Assembly: GCA_017415995.1 (NCBI GenBank)
Contig: JAFQDN010000056.1
Span: forward strand, 1-57,086
Origin: Akkermansia sp.
GTDB lineage: Bacteria; Verrucomicrobiota; Verrucomicrobiia; Verrucomicrobiales; Akkermansiaceae
Direction: 5' to 3'
DNA: 57,086 nt
Under the pieces are notes generated by a model that saw only the letters and a program-made list of their open reading frames with translations, did not search any database and was not told the DNA's origin. This document shows, piece by piece, positions 8,715 to 17,393 of the stretch; position 1 is the stretch's first letter, and the number at the start of each line of letters is the position of its first letter. The position numbers were made by a program, and so were the translations under genes.

Positions 8715-8752
8715 TTGAACGAATTACGAACCAAACACTCCACACACTGAAT

Positions 8753-8968
8753 ATGAACGACATCGACATTAAGCCCGTAGTCAAAAGCGATGAGCAAATC
8801 CTCGCTGAACATGAGGCAGAGCGCACCAAGTGCACCGTTTACACCCGCGTGATGGGTTACCACCGTCCGGTGGAAACCTTTAATGCCGGTAAGCAAGGCG
8901 AGTTCGAGGAACGAGCTCACTTTGATGAACCCGGTTGCGGTTGTGGCTGTGATGCCATCCTTAAATAA
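8753..8968 (+). CDS. Detached glycyl-radical domain of anaerobic ribonucleotide reductase
   Basis: A 71-residue protein matching the missing C-terminus of NrdD: ERTKCTVYTRVMGYHRPV contains the radical motif RVMGY, with G35 the predicted glycyl-radical residue, followed by FNAGKQGEFEER, also typical of the NrdD end. It closes with a Cys-rich tail (CGCGC). It begins 38 bases after the nrdD stop, in another frame and with its own ATG, so it is not a simple frameshift. It should fold onto NrdD in trans, much as YfiD repairs pyruvate formate-lyase, and be activated by the radical-SAM NrdG encoded next. Confidence 0.85.
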   Translation: MNDIDIKPVVKSDEQILAEHEAERTKCTVYTRVMGYHRPVETFNAGKQGEFEERAHFDEPGCGCGCDAILK

Positions 8969-8973
8969 CTTCA

Positions 8974-9069
8974 GCACATTTTGTGCCGGCAGGTAAATCC
9001 TGCACTCAAAACCTGCAACGGTGTAAGCTCACGTCATTATCATTGTCAAAGCTAACCGTTGCAGGTTTT
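8974..9069. repeat. Long perfect inverted repeat with nested hairpins between nrdD parts and nrdG
   Basis: Arms of 15 bp, 9008-9022 and 9055-9069, are perfectly complementary across a 32-base loop and end in TTTT. Two small perfect hairpins precede it: GCACA/TGTGC at 8974-8986 and GCAGG/CCTGC at 8989-9003. The GCAGG of the second could also pair with ACCTGC of the long arm, so alternative folds are possible. It may be a terminator, an attenuator setting the nrdD:nrdG ratio, or a protein-binding dyad. Confidence 0.6.
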
Positions 9070-9094
9070 CTGCAAATATATTTTCGCTACGAAT

Positions 9095-9799
9095 ATGCGC
9101 CGACATCCAGTAGATATTACCCCTCTCACTTTTTTGGATTACCCTAAAAAAGCAGCATGCATATTTTGGTATACCGGCTGCAATTTAAGGTGCCCGTATT
9201 GCTATAATCCGGAATTGGTGCTGGGCCATAGTAAGAATCAAGTTGACGAACTGGCATTTTTGAGGGAGCGCATGGGATTTCTGGATGCAGTCGTTCTCTC
9301 CGGAGGTGAAATAACGCTTCAACCTCAGCTGAAAGAGATATGCCAAGACATCAAAGCACTGGGGTATCTCATCAAAATAGACACTAACGGCAGCAATCCC
9401 GAAATTCTGCAAGACCTGTTAGAACATAAGCTTATTGATTACGTTGCTATGGATAACAAGATGCCTTGCAACAGGACTTGGAACTTGCCGGGAGGAGACC
9501 CTTTGTTCGGCAGGTTTGCACGATGCCTCAACTTACTGAAAAACAGCGGAACGCCTTTTGAAATCCGAACAACTGTCCACCCGGGGCTGTTAGATGAAGC
9601 TGATATTCTCCAGATGATACGAGAATGCGAGAATCTCGGTTACTCCGGAACGTATTATCTGCAATATTTTTTCAATGCCGGTTTTACTCTCGGCAATATG
9701 AAGCCCCCTACCCGTCGCTACGACAGACAATTGTTGAACAGGCATTCGCCACTTGCCATCGGATACAGAAATTTCCCGGAAGACAGAGGAAAAGCCTAA
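9095..9799 (+). CDS. nrdG: Radical-SAM activase of anaerobic ribonucleotide reductase
   Basis: Uses a [4Fe-4S] cluster and SAM to place the glycyl radical on NrdD. The cluster motif CNLRCPYC (C29, C33, C36 from the ATG at 9095) and the SAM-binding VVLSGGE (GGE motif) are clear. The 234-residue length and the start MRRHPVDITPLTFLDYP fit the NrdG2-type activases. An upstream in-frame TTG at 9059 was not used because it falls inside the right arm of the 15-bp inverted repeat and adds residues atypical for the family. Its position after both NrdD pieces supports the assignment. Confidence 0.88.
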   Translation: MRRHPVDITPLTFLDYPKKAACIFWYTGCNLRCPYCYNPELVLGHSKNQVDELAFLRERMGFLDAVVLSGGEITLQPQLKEICQDIKALGYLIKIDTNGSNPEILQDLLEHKLIDYVAMDNKMPCNRTWNLPGGDPLFGRFARCLNLLKNSGTPFEIRTTVHPGLLDEADILQMIRECENLGYSGTYYLQYFFNAGFTLGNMKPPTRRYDRQLLNRHSPLAIGYRNFPEDRGKA

Positions 9800-9837
9800 G
9801 TAAGGCCGTAAAATTTGAATGATGCAACAAATTTTGC

Positions 9838-9866
9838 TTCACACCCAAGCACATATGGCGTATAAT
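9838..9866 (+). promoter_or_regulatory. Sigma-70-type promoter of argG
   Basis: TTCACA (9838-9843), 17-bp spacer, perfect TATAAT (9861-9866). The predicted start near 9873 rules out the in-frame ATG at 9865 (inside the -10) and favours 9898 or 9907. Confidence 0.7.
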
Positions 9867-9906
9867 GTTGCGCGTGCGCGGTAAACCACCGTGCGCTATG
9901 TTTACA

Positions 9907-11193
9907 ATGAAGATCGTTCTTGCATACTCCGGTGGCCTTGACACATCCGTTCTTCTGGTGTGGCTCAAGGAGAAGTACAATGCTGAAATTATTGCATACT
10001 GCGCAGATGTAGGTCAGGCTGAAGAGCTTGATGGTCTTGAAGAAAAAGCCCTTGCTACAGGTGCCTCCAAGTGCATTATCGGCGACCTGAAAGCAGACTT
10101 TGCAGCAAATTACATTTTCCCGATGTTCCAAGCGAACGCCGTGTACGAAGGGCGCTATCTGCTGGGAACCTCTATTGCACGCCCCTGCATTTCCAAAGCG
10201 ATGGTAGATGTAGCTATTGCCGAGGGGGCTGATGCTATTGCACACGGTGCAACCGGCAAGGGCAATGACCAAGTGCGTTTCGAGCTTTCCATTAACGCAT
10301 TGGCACCTCAGCTGCAAGTAATAGCTCCTTGGCGCATGAAGGAGTGGCGTGACCAATTCCCCGGCCGTTCTGAACTTATTCAATACGCTGAGTCCCACGG
10401 CATTCCGATTCGCCAAAGCATGAAGAAACCGTACTCCATGGACCGCAATCTTCTGCACATTTCCTACGAAGCAGGTATCCTCGAGGATACATGGTATGAT
10501 GCAACCAAGGAAGAAGACCGTGGCATGTACATGCTTTCCGTTGCTCCGGAAGATGCACCGGATGAGCCGCAATACTTACAATGCCTGTTTGAAAAGGGCA
10601 ACATCGTAGGTCTTCAGACAGAAGGCCTTGCCGAGATTATGACTGAGGTGGGCACGACAGCAATCGGCGAAAAGGATGGTTACACGCTACTTGACCCGCT
10701 CGGCGTCATGCTTGTACTCAACTATTTGGGAGGCAAGCACGGCATTGGCAGAGTAGATATTATTGAGAACCGCTTTGTAGGAATGAAGAGCCGTGGCATC
10801 TATGAGACCCCCGGTGGTACCATCTTGCTTGCAGCACACCGTGATATTGAGACCATTACGATGGATCGCGAGGCTCAGAAGGTCCGTGACTCGCTGATTC
10901 CCGACTATGCTTCCATGGTGTACAACGGTTTCTGGTTTGCTCCCGAGCGCGAGGCCATTCAAGCTCTCGTTACCAAAACTCAGGAAACGGTCAACGGTGA
11001 GGTTCGCCTTAAACTCTATAAGGGCAACGTCATGTATGCCGGTCGCAAGAGCCCGAACTCTCTCTACAGTTACGAAATTGCAACGATGGAGGGCGACTAC
11101 ACGGACGAAGATTACAACCAGGATGACGCCAGCGGGTTCATCCACCTCAATGGCCTGCGCCTCAAGCAGTTTGCCAGAGTAAACAATAAGTAA
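9907..11193 (+). CDS. argG: Argininosuccinate synthase
   Basis: Condenses citrulline and aspartate with ATP to argininosuccinate, following ArgF in arginine synthesis. The N-type ATP pyrophosphatase loop YSGGLDTS is at residues 7-14 of the 428-residue product starting at 9907; an ATG three codons upstream (9898) is equally possible. Family signatures include [15 protein letters not shown] (citrulline/aspartate site), PGRSEL and GRVDIIENR. It has its own promoter and a strong terminator, so it is a single-gene unit, unlinked to argF six kilobases away. No argH is seen in the window. Confidence 0.95.
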   Translation: MKIVLAYSGGLDTSVLLVWLKEKYNAEIIAYCADVGQAEELDGLEEKALATGASKCIIGDLKADFAANYIFPMFQANAVYEGRYLLGTSIARPCISKAMVDVAIAEGADAIAHGATGKGNDQVRFELSINALAPQLQVIAPWRMKEWRDQFPGRSELIQYAESHGIPIRQSMKKPYSMDRNLLHISYEAGILEDTWYDATKEEDRGMYMLSVAPEDAPDEPQYLQCLFEKGNIVGLQTEGLAEIMTEVGTTAIGEKDGYTLLDPLGVMLVLNYLGGKHGIGRVDIIENRFVGMKSRGIYETPGGTILLAAHRDIETITMDREAQKVRDSLIPDYASMVYNGFWFAPEREAIQALVTKTQETVNGEVRLKLYKGNVMYAGRKSPNSLYSYEIATMEGDYTDEDYNQDDASGFIHLNGLRLKQFARVNNK

Positions 11194-11202
11194 GCTTATT
11201 TT

Positions 11203-11245
11203 CACCCTCGCGCTTATTCCATAAGCGCGAGGGTGTTATTTATTA
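11203..11245 (+). terminator. Strong rho-independent terminator after argG
   Basis: A perfect 15-bp stem (11203-11217 with 11221-11235) with a three-base loop is followed by a T/A-rich tail. It lies ten bases past the argG stop and only 14 bases before the next start codon. Confidence 0.9.
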
Positions 11246-11248
11246 TAT

Positions 11249-12286
11249 ATGAATGCGCTTCCGAAACTCTCGTATGTACTTCTCTCTCACAACAGAGAGA
11301 AGTATATTCGTGGCGCCATCGAAAGCGCTTTTGCGCAGGATTACGAGGGAGAACTGGAATACATTTTCTCCGATGACTGCTCCACTGACAAAACCTTCGA
11401 AATCATTAAAGAATGTGTCTCGGAGTATAAAGGAAATCGGCGGGTTGTAGTTACCCAAACACCTCGTAATCTTCACCTTGCCGGCAATACTAACCACGCC
11501 GTTCAATTCGTCACAGGCGATTTTGTCATCCGCGCAGATGATGACGATTACTCGGCGGTGGACAGATGCTCTCTTATCGGTAAAGCAATTGCAGAAAATC
11601 CCGGGTGCACTTTCGTCCTTACCAAACAGAGGCGTTTTACTGATGCTCAAGACGAGGAAGCCAGAAAAGCATGCTCTACCCCCTGCTCTGAAACGCCGGC
11701 GGTTTCCATTGTTGATATTGAAAAAGGACACGATGGGCTTTCTGCGTTCTTTTCAAAAGACAGCTCAAACAAAGCGTGGTCATCTAAAGTATACACAGAA
11801 TTCTCTAATCTACCGCTCGAAGGATACTATGTAGACGATGTGATATGCTTCTACAGAGCGTGTTCATTAGGATTTGGCATTGCCATTTCCCCCATTACAA
11901 TGATGGCTCGCGACGGCAGCTCCAACATGTGCCGAGGAGGAGATGACGGAGCAAGAGGTTATAATGCTATTATCCGTCTTGAACAATTTAACGACAAGTA
12001 CTTTAACTTAACCTATCAGCCGTTAGAGCAAACCATAGCGGATATCCGTGAGCACATGCAAAATTCTCGCCCACATGCATACGCCACCGCATCTAATTTT
12101 TTTGACGCTCTCAGCAAGAATATGAAGGAACGTAGTCTTTTGTGCACATACTGGCGCAAAGGCACCCTGAACCGCATAAAAATCAAAAATAAGCTCAGAT
12201 GGAAGGGTCTCTTCAACTGGCTCCGCTGCCTCCCCTTACCTATTTACGCCGGGTTACTGGCAATTTATAGAAAAATCAAGCATTAA
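11249..12286 (+). CDS. Family 2 glycosyltransferase
   Basis: A 345-residue GT-A enzyme. The N-terminal nucleotide-sugar fold is clear (LSYVLLSHNREKYI, then FSDDCSTD), and a metal-binding Asp cluster RADDDDYS lies near residue 96. Such enzymes add a sugar to a growing surface glycan at the cytoplasmic face of the inner membrane. The C-terminus is basic with a hydrophobic segment (LPLPIYAGLLAIYRK) that may associate with the membrane. It is the first gene of an AT-rich glycan island. How it is transcribed is unclear, since the argG terminator sits immediately upstream and no good promoter is seen. Confidence 0.85.
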   Translation: MNALPKLSYVLLSHNREKYIRGAIESAFAQDYEGELEYIFSDDCSTDKTFEIIKECVSEYKGNRRVVVTQTPRNLHLAGNTNHAVQFVTGDFVIRADDDDYSAVDRCSLIGKAIAENPGCTFVLTKQRRFTDAQDEEARKACSTPCSETPAVSIVDIEKGHDGLSAFFSKDSSNKAWSSKVYTEFSNLPLEGYYVDDVICFYRACSLGFGIAISPITMMARDGSSNMCRGGDDGARGYNAIIRLEQFNDKYFNLTYQPLEQTIADIREHMQNSRPHAYATASNFFDALSKNMKERSLLCTYWRKGTLNRIKIKNKLRWKGLFNWLRCLPLPIYAGLLAIYRKIKH

Positions 12287-12315
12287 TTTGTTATACATTC
12301 TGTTAATATACTAAC

Positions 12316-13476
12316 ATGATTAATAATCCAATATCTGTATTCATGCACCCGCGAACATTCTGGAATTGGAAGTTCAGTGGAGTATCCCGTTATGTTTGCG
12401 AATTGGCAGAAGAATTAATACAAGCAGGGGTAGACGTACATATCCCCATCAAAGAAACGCACAACGAATACCTGAAAGGATCTACATTTTACCATAAAAC
12501 CTCTTCAGAAGTATATCCTGCAAACATATCTATACGTATAATCAGAAAGCTTTTATCACTGACCCCGTTAAAAGAAAAAGCCAGACGCGCTGAATTGAGA
12601 AGTCAGGCTCTTAATTTTCTTAGAAGTAATCAGTTTTCTCTTATTCACCCCACGCATACCAATGCGACAGAGATACTGCCTTACGTAGGCAAAACTCCGT
12701 TAGTCATTACGGTTCACGATATGACGCATGAACTCTTTCCCGAGAGTTTTGCGACACACGACCCTTCGTCTGAAAGAAAACGACTTTTTGCTCAACGAGC
12801 AGACCGAATTATAGCCATATCGGAGTGTACTAAGAATGACCTAGTTCAACTTTTTGACATAAATCCGGAAAAAATAGATGTAATCCATCATGGAAATTCT
12901 CTAAAACTTCCGAAAGGACACGAAAGCATTCCTATGAACATACCTGAGCGGTATGTGTTATTTGTAGGAAAACGCAGCGGATACAAAAATTTTGAGACCT
13001 TTGCCAAAGCATTTGCAATTTCATCAAAACAAGATGACTCATTGCACCTCATATGTGCAGGGGGAGGCGCGTTTACGGAAAAGGAAACCGCGTACCTCGA
13101 ACATTTAGGAATACAAACAAAAACTCACCAGATGTGGGTTACTGATGAAGAACTGGCAATTCTATACAATAGATCATTGTGTTTTATATACCCTTCTGAA
13201 TATGAGGGATTTGGCTTACCGATTTTAGAAGCCTTTGAATGCGGAGCTCCCGTGCTGTGTGCACACGCCAGCTGTTTTCCGGAAGTAGCTGGCAACGGGG
13301 CTCTGTTTTTCGATCCTAAAGACATCCAAGAAATGGCTGCACTAATGCAGAAAGTCATATCATCGTCAACTTTACGCACCGACTTACTGAAAGCAGGTTC
13401 TCTGAGATTAAAAGATTTTTCTTGGAAAAAATGCGCGCAGCAAACACTCCGCACATATAAAACTGTTCTTCAATAA
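12316..13476 (+). CDS. Family 4 (GT-B) glycosyltransferase
   Basis: A 386-residue GT-B enzyme with two Rossmann-like halves. The C-terminal half has VLFVGKRSGYKNF and the donor-binding signature SEYEGFGLPILEAFECG, with the retaining-type EX7E pattern of GT4 enzymes. The N-terminal acceptor domain contains FSGVSRYVCELAEEL, as in mannosyl/rhamnosyl transferases of O-antigen clusters. Donor and acceptor cannot be named. It follows the GT2 gene by 29 bases and precedes an acyltransferase by six, so the glycan genes form one unit. A TATACT three bases before the ATG is too close to be its -10. Confidence 0.88.
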   Translation: MINNPISVFMHPRTFWNWKFSGVSRYVCELAEELIQAGVDVHIPIKETHNEYLKGSTFYHKTSSEVYPANISIRIIRKLLSLTPLKEKARRAELRSQALNFLRSNQFSLIHPTHTNATEILPYVGKTPLVITVHDMTHELFPESFATHDPSSERKRLFAQRADRIIAISECTKNDLVQLFDINPEKIDVIHHGNSLKLPKGHESIPMNIPERYVLFVGKRSGYKNFETFAKAFAISSKQDDSLHLICAGGGAFTEKETAYLEHLGIQTKTHQMWVTDEELAILYNRSLCFIYPSEYEGFGLPILEAFECGAPVLCAHASCFPEVAGNGALFFDPKDIQEMAALMQKVISSSTLRTDLLKAGSLRLKDFSWKKCAQQTLRTYKTVLQ

Positions 13477-13482
13477 AACATC

Positions 13483-14097
13483 ATGATTGTAAAGCTAAAA
13501 CTCTTTATCCTCAACTGCATCTCCTGCTGGCATAAGTTATTTTTGCGCAGGAAAGGATTTGCTTTCGGCGCGGGATGTTTTGTAGATGGAGCTCCTGACA
13601 TACGAACGACCAAGGGTTCAAAAATCATACTGAAAGATAACGTAACCTTAATATCAAATCCACGCCACAATCCACTCTTGGAACATCCGATGACATTCAG
13701 GACCTTGACCCCGGATGCCATTATCGAATTACAAAGCAACTGTGGCATAAGTGGATCTCGGCTTGTGTGTTGTAATCGCATCACAATCGGAGAATATACC
13801 ATCATCGGACCGGGAACGCTCATCTATGACTCTGAAGGGCACAGCTACGACAAGGAAATTGGTTGGAGCGGGAGGTCAGTTAGAACCGGCAGACCCATCT
13901 CTATAGGGAATAAATGTTTTATCGGAGCACGCTGCATAATTCTCAGCGGAGTCACCATAGGCGACAACTGTGTTATTGCTGCCGGTTCGGTAATTACACA
14001 AGACATTCCGGCCGGACATAAAGCAAGCGGCAATCCGGCAACAATCACCCCCTTACCCAAAATACTCGGCGGGGTCGGAAAAAAGGCACGTAAATAA
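13483..14097 (+). CDS. Hexapeptide-repeat acyltransferase
   Basis: A 204-residue left-handed beta-helix (LbH) protein. Repeats of the [LIV]-G-x4 type run through ITIGEYTIIGPGTLI and, after a loop, ISIGNKCFIGARCII and VTIGDNCVIAAGSVI, ending in the usual GNPA turn (ASGNPAT). His in SEGHSYD is the likely catalytic base. Related enzymes O-acetylate or N-acylate sugars, or transfer other acyl groups from CoA or ACP. The ACP and acyl ligase just downstream make an ACP-delivered acyl group plausible; this is inference from context. Confidence 0.85.
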   Translation: MIVKLKLFILNCISCWHKLFLRRKGFAFGAGCFVDGAPDIRTTKGSKIILKDNVTLISNPRHNPLLEHPMTFRTLTPDAIIELQSNCGISGSRLVCCNRITIGEYTIIGPGTLIYDSEGHSYDKEIGWSGRSVRTGRPISIGNKCFIGARCIILSGVTIGDNCVIAAGSVITQDIPAGHKASGNPATITPLPKILGGVGKKARK

Positions 14098-14148
14098 CCC
14101 AATCTCTTGACAGGAACCAATTAACCTGATAAACTTCCGTTGGTAGTT

Positions 14149-14367
14149 ATGACAGAAGCAAGATTTCTTGAAAATATAGCAGAAGCACTTGAATTGGATT
14201 TTTCTCCGAGCATTAATGACAGATTCAAAGAGTACGAAGAATGGGACTCTATGACATTTCTCTCACTAATGATGCTACTAAAAGAAGAATACGAGTTAGC
14301 GCTGGGTATTGACGATTTCAACAAAGTTGAAACATGGCTTGATTTGTATACACTTATCAAATGTTGA
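14149..14367 (+). CDS. Acyl carrier protein
   Basis: A 72-residue acidic helical protein with the phosphopantetheine attachment motif WDSMTFLSLM; S34 is the predicted modified serine. The usual DSL is DSM here, typical of dedicated rather than fatty-acid ACPs. The ATG at 14149 is preferred to a TTG at 14140. It ends two bases before the AMP-ligase start. It should carry an acyl group loaded by that ligase. The Sfp-type transferase at 34.2 kb is a candidate for its activation. Confidence 0.83.
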   Translation: MTEARFLENIAEALELDFSPSINDRFKEYEEWDSMTFLSLMMLLKEEYELALGIDDFNKVETWLDLYTLIKC

Positions 14368-14368
14368 C

Positions 14369-15745
14369 ATGTCTTCATTTTGGAATATCAGTGATACCTC
14401 AGCAACGGCCATCGTAAAGCAAGATGGCACGAGCTTGACGTACTCACAGTTATACTCTGCAGCCGACTGTTTTGCAGAAAAACTTGCAGAACGAAGTCTA
14501 TTGCTAATACAAGCAGCCAATAATCTTGAAAGCGTTATTTCATACATAGCATGCCTCAGGAATAACCATGTAGCAATGCTTGTGTCCCGAGACATGAGTT
14601 CCGGCATGTTGGAAACGTTGAAAGAGATATACACGCCGGACCATGTGTATGCCCCCAATCAAAACGGAAGCTACGAACTCAACGAGACTCCCCATCACAA
14701 AACACAGCAGAAGTCAGAACTTCATCCGGATCTCGCGGTTTTGTTATCAACATCCGGCTCGACCGGTTCTCCAAAATTGGTTCGGTTGACAAGAAACAAC
14801 TTGGCAGCCAACGCTGCTGACATAGCAGAGTACCTCAGACTTTCCAACACGGAACGAGCAATAACGAATCTTCCTCTGTACTACTCCTATGGACTTTCCA
14901 TCATCAATAGTCATTTACTCGTAGGTGCCACTTTGTTGCTGACAGAAGACTCTTTGATTAGTCCCTCATTTTGGAATTTTTACGATGAATATGAGGCAAC
15001 ATCATTAGCCGGGGTTCCCTACACATATGAGATGCTGGAATTAGTAGGATTCCGAAATCGCGTTCATCCCCATCTCAGGTATATGACTCAAGCAGGAGGA
15101 CATATGCCGGAAAAGCTGGTAAAAATCTACGCTCAATGGGCCTTAGAAAAAGGGATTTTATTCTACGTAATGTATGGGCAAACCGAAGCTACTGCGCGCA
15201 TGAGCTATTTACCTCCGGGAGAAGCTTTATTACACCCGGACTCCATCGGTGTTGCCATTCCAAATGGAAAGTTATACCTTGTTGACGAAAACAACCGTCG
15301 CATCAATAAGCCCGGTAGCGTTGGTGAACTCGCATACAATGGGAACAATGTCTGTATGGGATATGCAGAAACGCGAGCAGACCTAGCAAAGGAAGACGAG
15401 AACAACGGTATTCTGAAAACCGGAGACCTCGCCAAGTTCGATTCTAACGGATTGTTCTATATTACAGGAAGGCTTAAAAGATTCTTAAAAATTGCAGGAA
15501 ACCGGTTCGGTCTGGATGAATTAGAATCTCAATTTAACAAAGCCGGAATTTTCGCAGTATGCGGTGGTACTGATGGCAAGCTATTGGTAGCAGTAACATC
15601 AGCCAATGATGTTCAACCGGCTGCTGATTTTCTTAAAAACACTTGGCACTTAATGAAAAAACAGTACCGAGTAATTCATGTGCCGAAAATTCCAAGAACG
15701 GAATCCGGGAAAATTTTATACGCTGAGTTGTTTCAGACTTTCTAA
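14369..15745 (+). CDS. AMP-forming acyl/aryl ligase (ANL superfamily)
   Basis: A 458-residue adenylating enzyme starting at ATG 14369, one base after the ACP stop. The phosphate loop STSGSTGSPK lies near residue 128, the adenylate motif YGQTEATAR is present, and the hinge/TGD motif is LKTGDLAKFDSNG. The catalytic lysine of the C-terminal domain is likely in ESGKILY. It activates a carboxylic acid as the acyl-adenylate and probably loads it on the adjacent ACP for transfer to a glycan. The specific acid is not evident. The gene order acyltransferase-ACP-ligase suggests a sugar-acylation cassette. Confidence 0.85.
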   Translation: MSSFWNISDTSATAIVKQDGTSLTYSQLYSAADCFAEKLAERSLLLIQAANNLESVISYIACLRNNHVAMLVSRDMSSGMLETLKEIYTPDHVYAPNQNGSYELNETPHHKTQQKSELHPDLAVLLSTSGSTGSPKLVRLTRNNLAANAADIAEYLRLSNTERAITNLPLYYSYGLSIINSHLLVGATLLLTEDSLISPSFWNFYDEYEATSLAGVPYTYEMLELVGFRNRVHPHLRYMTQAGGHMPEKLVKIYAQWALEKGILFYVMYGQTEATARMSYLPPGEALLHPDSIGVAIPNGKLYLVDENNRRINKPGSVGELAYNGNNVCMGYAETRADLAKEDENNGILKTGDLAKFDSNGLFYITGRLKRFLKIAGNRFGLDELESQFNKAGIFAVCGGTDGKLLVAVTSANDVQPAADFLKNTWHLMKKQYRVIHVPKIPRTESGKILYAELFQTF

Positions 15746-15786
15746 TCAGCTCAGCCATTAACACAGCTCTGGCCCAACACACGTAA

Positions 15787-17370
15787 TTACTTGAACCAAA
15801 GAGGCATCTTTTCTCTGTCTGGGAAGGTCTTATACCACCACCATTTTCCTCTACCACCGTCTTTCTGGTATATACCAACAGTCTTATTATACTTTGTTTG
15901 CTTACCCGCCAATTTATTCAAAGTAGGATCAAATAGTCTCGGGTACATGACCACTGTTGTAAGCAAGACAAGAAGTCCACAACTAAAACAACAAACAAAA
16001 TGCTTAATCTTAAGCTTAAACATTATAAATATTATAACACCTAAACAGACAGAAACAAATGCTCCCGTCATATGTATAAAATACAGCGAAGCCGCACACA
16101 TATACAGAATGTATGCAATTTTATGACTCTCCTTAGCGCTTGTGTAGCCTTTACAAAACAGAATAAACAAAAAATAATGCGTTACAATAGATCCCTTCAT
16201 CGCCATGTCTGTATTTATCGCAGCAGCTGATAACATACAAAAGAAATGAACAACTATCACAACCCACATTAAAGGATTTTTATAATCCCGATAAATAATC
16301 CAGGCTGCTATGCCCATATTAAAGAACATATATATTACAATCGAAAAACAAAACTCAAGAGAACAAAGTTTTCCTAAAGATAAAGGACTGGCAGAATCTG
16401 CACATAAATAATAAGGAACAATTAGGACAATTAGACATAAGTATCCGGTCACATTTATAGGAGAAACTATGTTATTAATAATTTCGTTACACCATGAAGA
16501 GCTGTTATCTTGAGGAGCAGAAAAAACAAATTCTTTCAGATACAAATAAATTAAAATTGGCAGCAAAAAAACTGCACCCATAGGAGAATACATCAAAGCG
16601 CAAACCGCAAGAATAGGAGCTATAGTTCTCATTACGTTTTTTTGTAAGAGCATTCCACACACTATAGCCAAGGGAATCAAACAATGAATGATACTCTTAA
16701 TTGAAAAAGCAGGATAAAAAGAAACCAAAGGCTCTGCCACGTGATTATTCCAACTAAAAGCAAAGCTCATGGAATGACCATGCGTCCACGGAGCAACTGC
16801 AGAACAAGGAAGCAATTCTAATCCGGCCCAAGTTAAAAAAGCAGCAGATATCCAAAATGACGTAGAACCGAGAGCTTTGTAAACGTAATAAAGGACGAAA
16901 AACATCCCCAGAAGCGACCAAACAAAATAAGTCCACTGAGCAATTTCCCAGTTAGTATACCTACCTACCAGAGCGGCAGGTAACCATGACTGGAAATAAT
17001 AAACAAAATACTTGCCATCATCTAAAAATGGAGGCCATCCTTTAGTTGTAAGATCATAAAAAATATCGTTTCTAACAAAATAATCTGTATGTTGAACCCA
17101 ATTCCCTGTCATGCCAGTCATAAAAATAATCATGACAAACATGAAGGCACTTGGAATTAAATGCTTCCACGATAAGGAAGGGAACTCACAGCAGTTACTC
17201 CTCCTGTATCTCAAAACGGAATAATAGACTGATGAGAGTAATAGAAACATCAAAGGAATGGCTACCCATATTTTTAACCATCCGCAGATAAATAAGAAAA
17301 GGGGGAACAGCAAATATAGCAGAGCGCTAATATCAACTAAAGAAAAAAATCTACAGTCCGTTTTATTCAT
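15787..17370 (-). CDS. Polytopic inner-membrane protein of the glycan island (GT-C or polymerase-like)
   Basis: A 527-residue protein with about a dozen hydrophobic segments spread over the first ~470 residues, a large loop after the second or third segment (WVQHTDYFVRNDIFYDL), and a soluble C-terminal tail rich in Trp, Lys and Arg. This architecture suits a GT-C glycosyltransferase or an O-antigen polymerase, but no diagnostic motif is seen. The HTDYF...ND segment may hold the acidic residues such enzymes use. It is strongly AT-rich compared with flanking genes and convergent with the ligase gene (41 bases apart), which suggests acquisition with the island. Confidence 0.6.
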   Translation of the reverse strand: MNKTDCRFFSLVDISALLYLLFPLFLFICGWLKIWVAIPLMFLLLSSVYYSVLRYRRSNCCEFPSLSWKHLIPSAFMFVMIIFMTGMTGNWVQHTDYFVRNDIFYDLTTKGWPPFLDDGKYFVYYFQSWLPAALVGRYTNWEIAQWTYFVWSLLGMFFVLYYVYKALGSTSFWISAAFLTWAGLELLPCSAVAPWTHGHSMSFAFSWNNHVAEPLVSFYPAFSIKSIIHCLIPLAIVCGMLLQKNVMRTIAPILAVCALMYSPMGAVFLLPILIYLYLKEFVFSAPQDNSSSWCNEIINNIVSPINVTGYLCLIVLIVPYYLCADSASPLSLGKLCSLEFCFSIVIYMFFNMGIAAWIIYRDYKNPLMWVVIVVHFFCMLSAAAINTDMAMKGSIVTHYFLFILFCKGYTSAKESHKIAYILYMCAASLYFIHMTGAFVSVCLGVIIFIMFKLKIKHFVCCFSCGLLVLLTTVVMYPRLFDPTLNKLAGKQTKYNKTVGIYQKDGGRGKWWWYKTFPDREKMPLWFK

Positions 17371-17393
17371 ACCAATTAAATTAGCTAATAAAA

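Noticed and set aside
8715..8752. Frameshift or sequencing error joining nrdD and the small glycyl-radical gene
   Set aside because: The two frames are separated by a stop, 38 noncoding-looking bases and a new ATG, so no single-base change would join them.
9059..9094. TTG start for nrdG
   Set aside because: It falls in the right arm of the perfect inverted repeat and adds 12 residues not typical of NrdG; ATG 9095 fits better.
12307..12312. TATACT as -10 for the GT4 gene
   Set aside because: It is only three bases from the ATG, so transcription would start inside the gene, and the -35 is poor.
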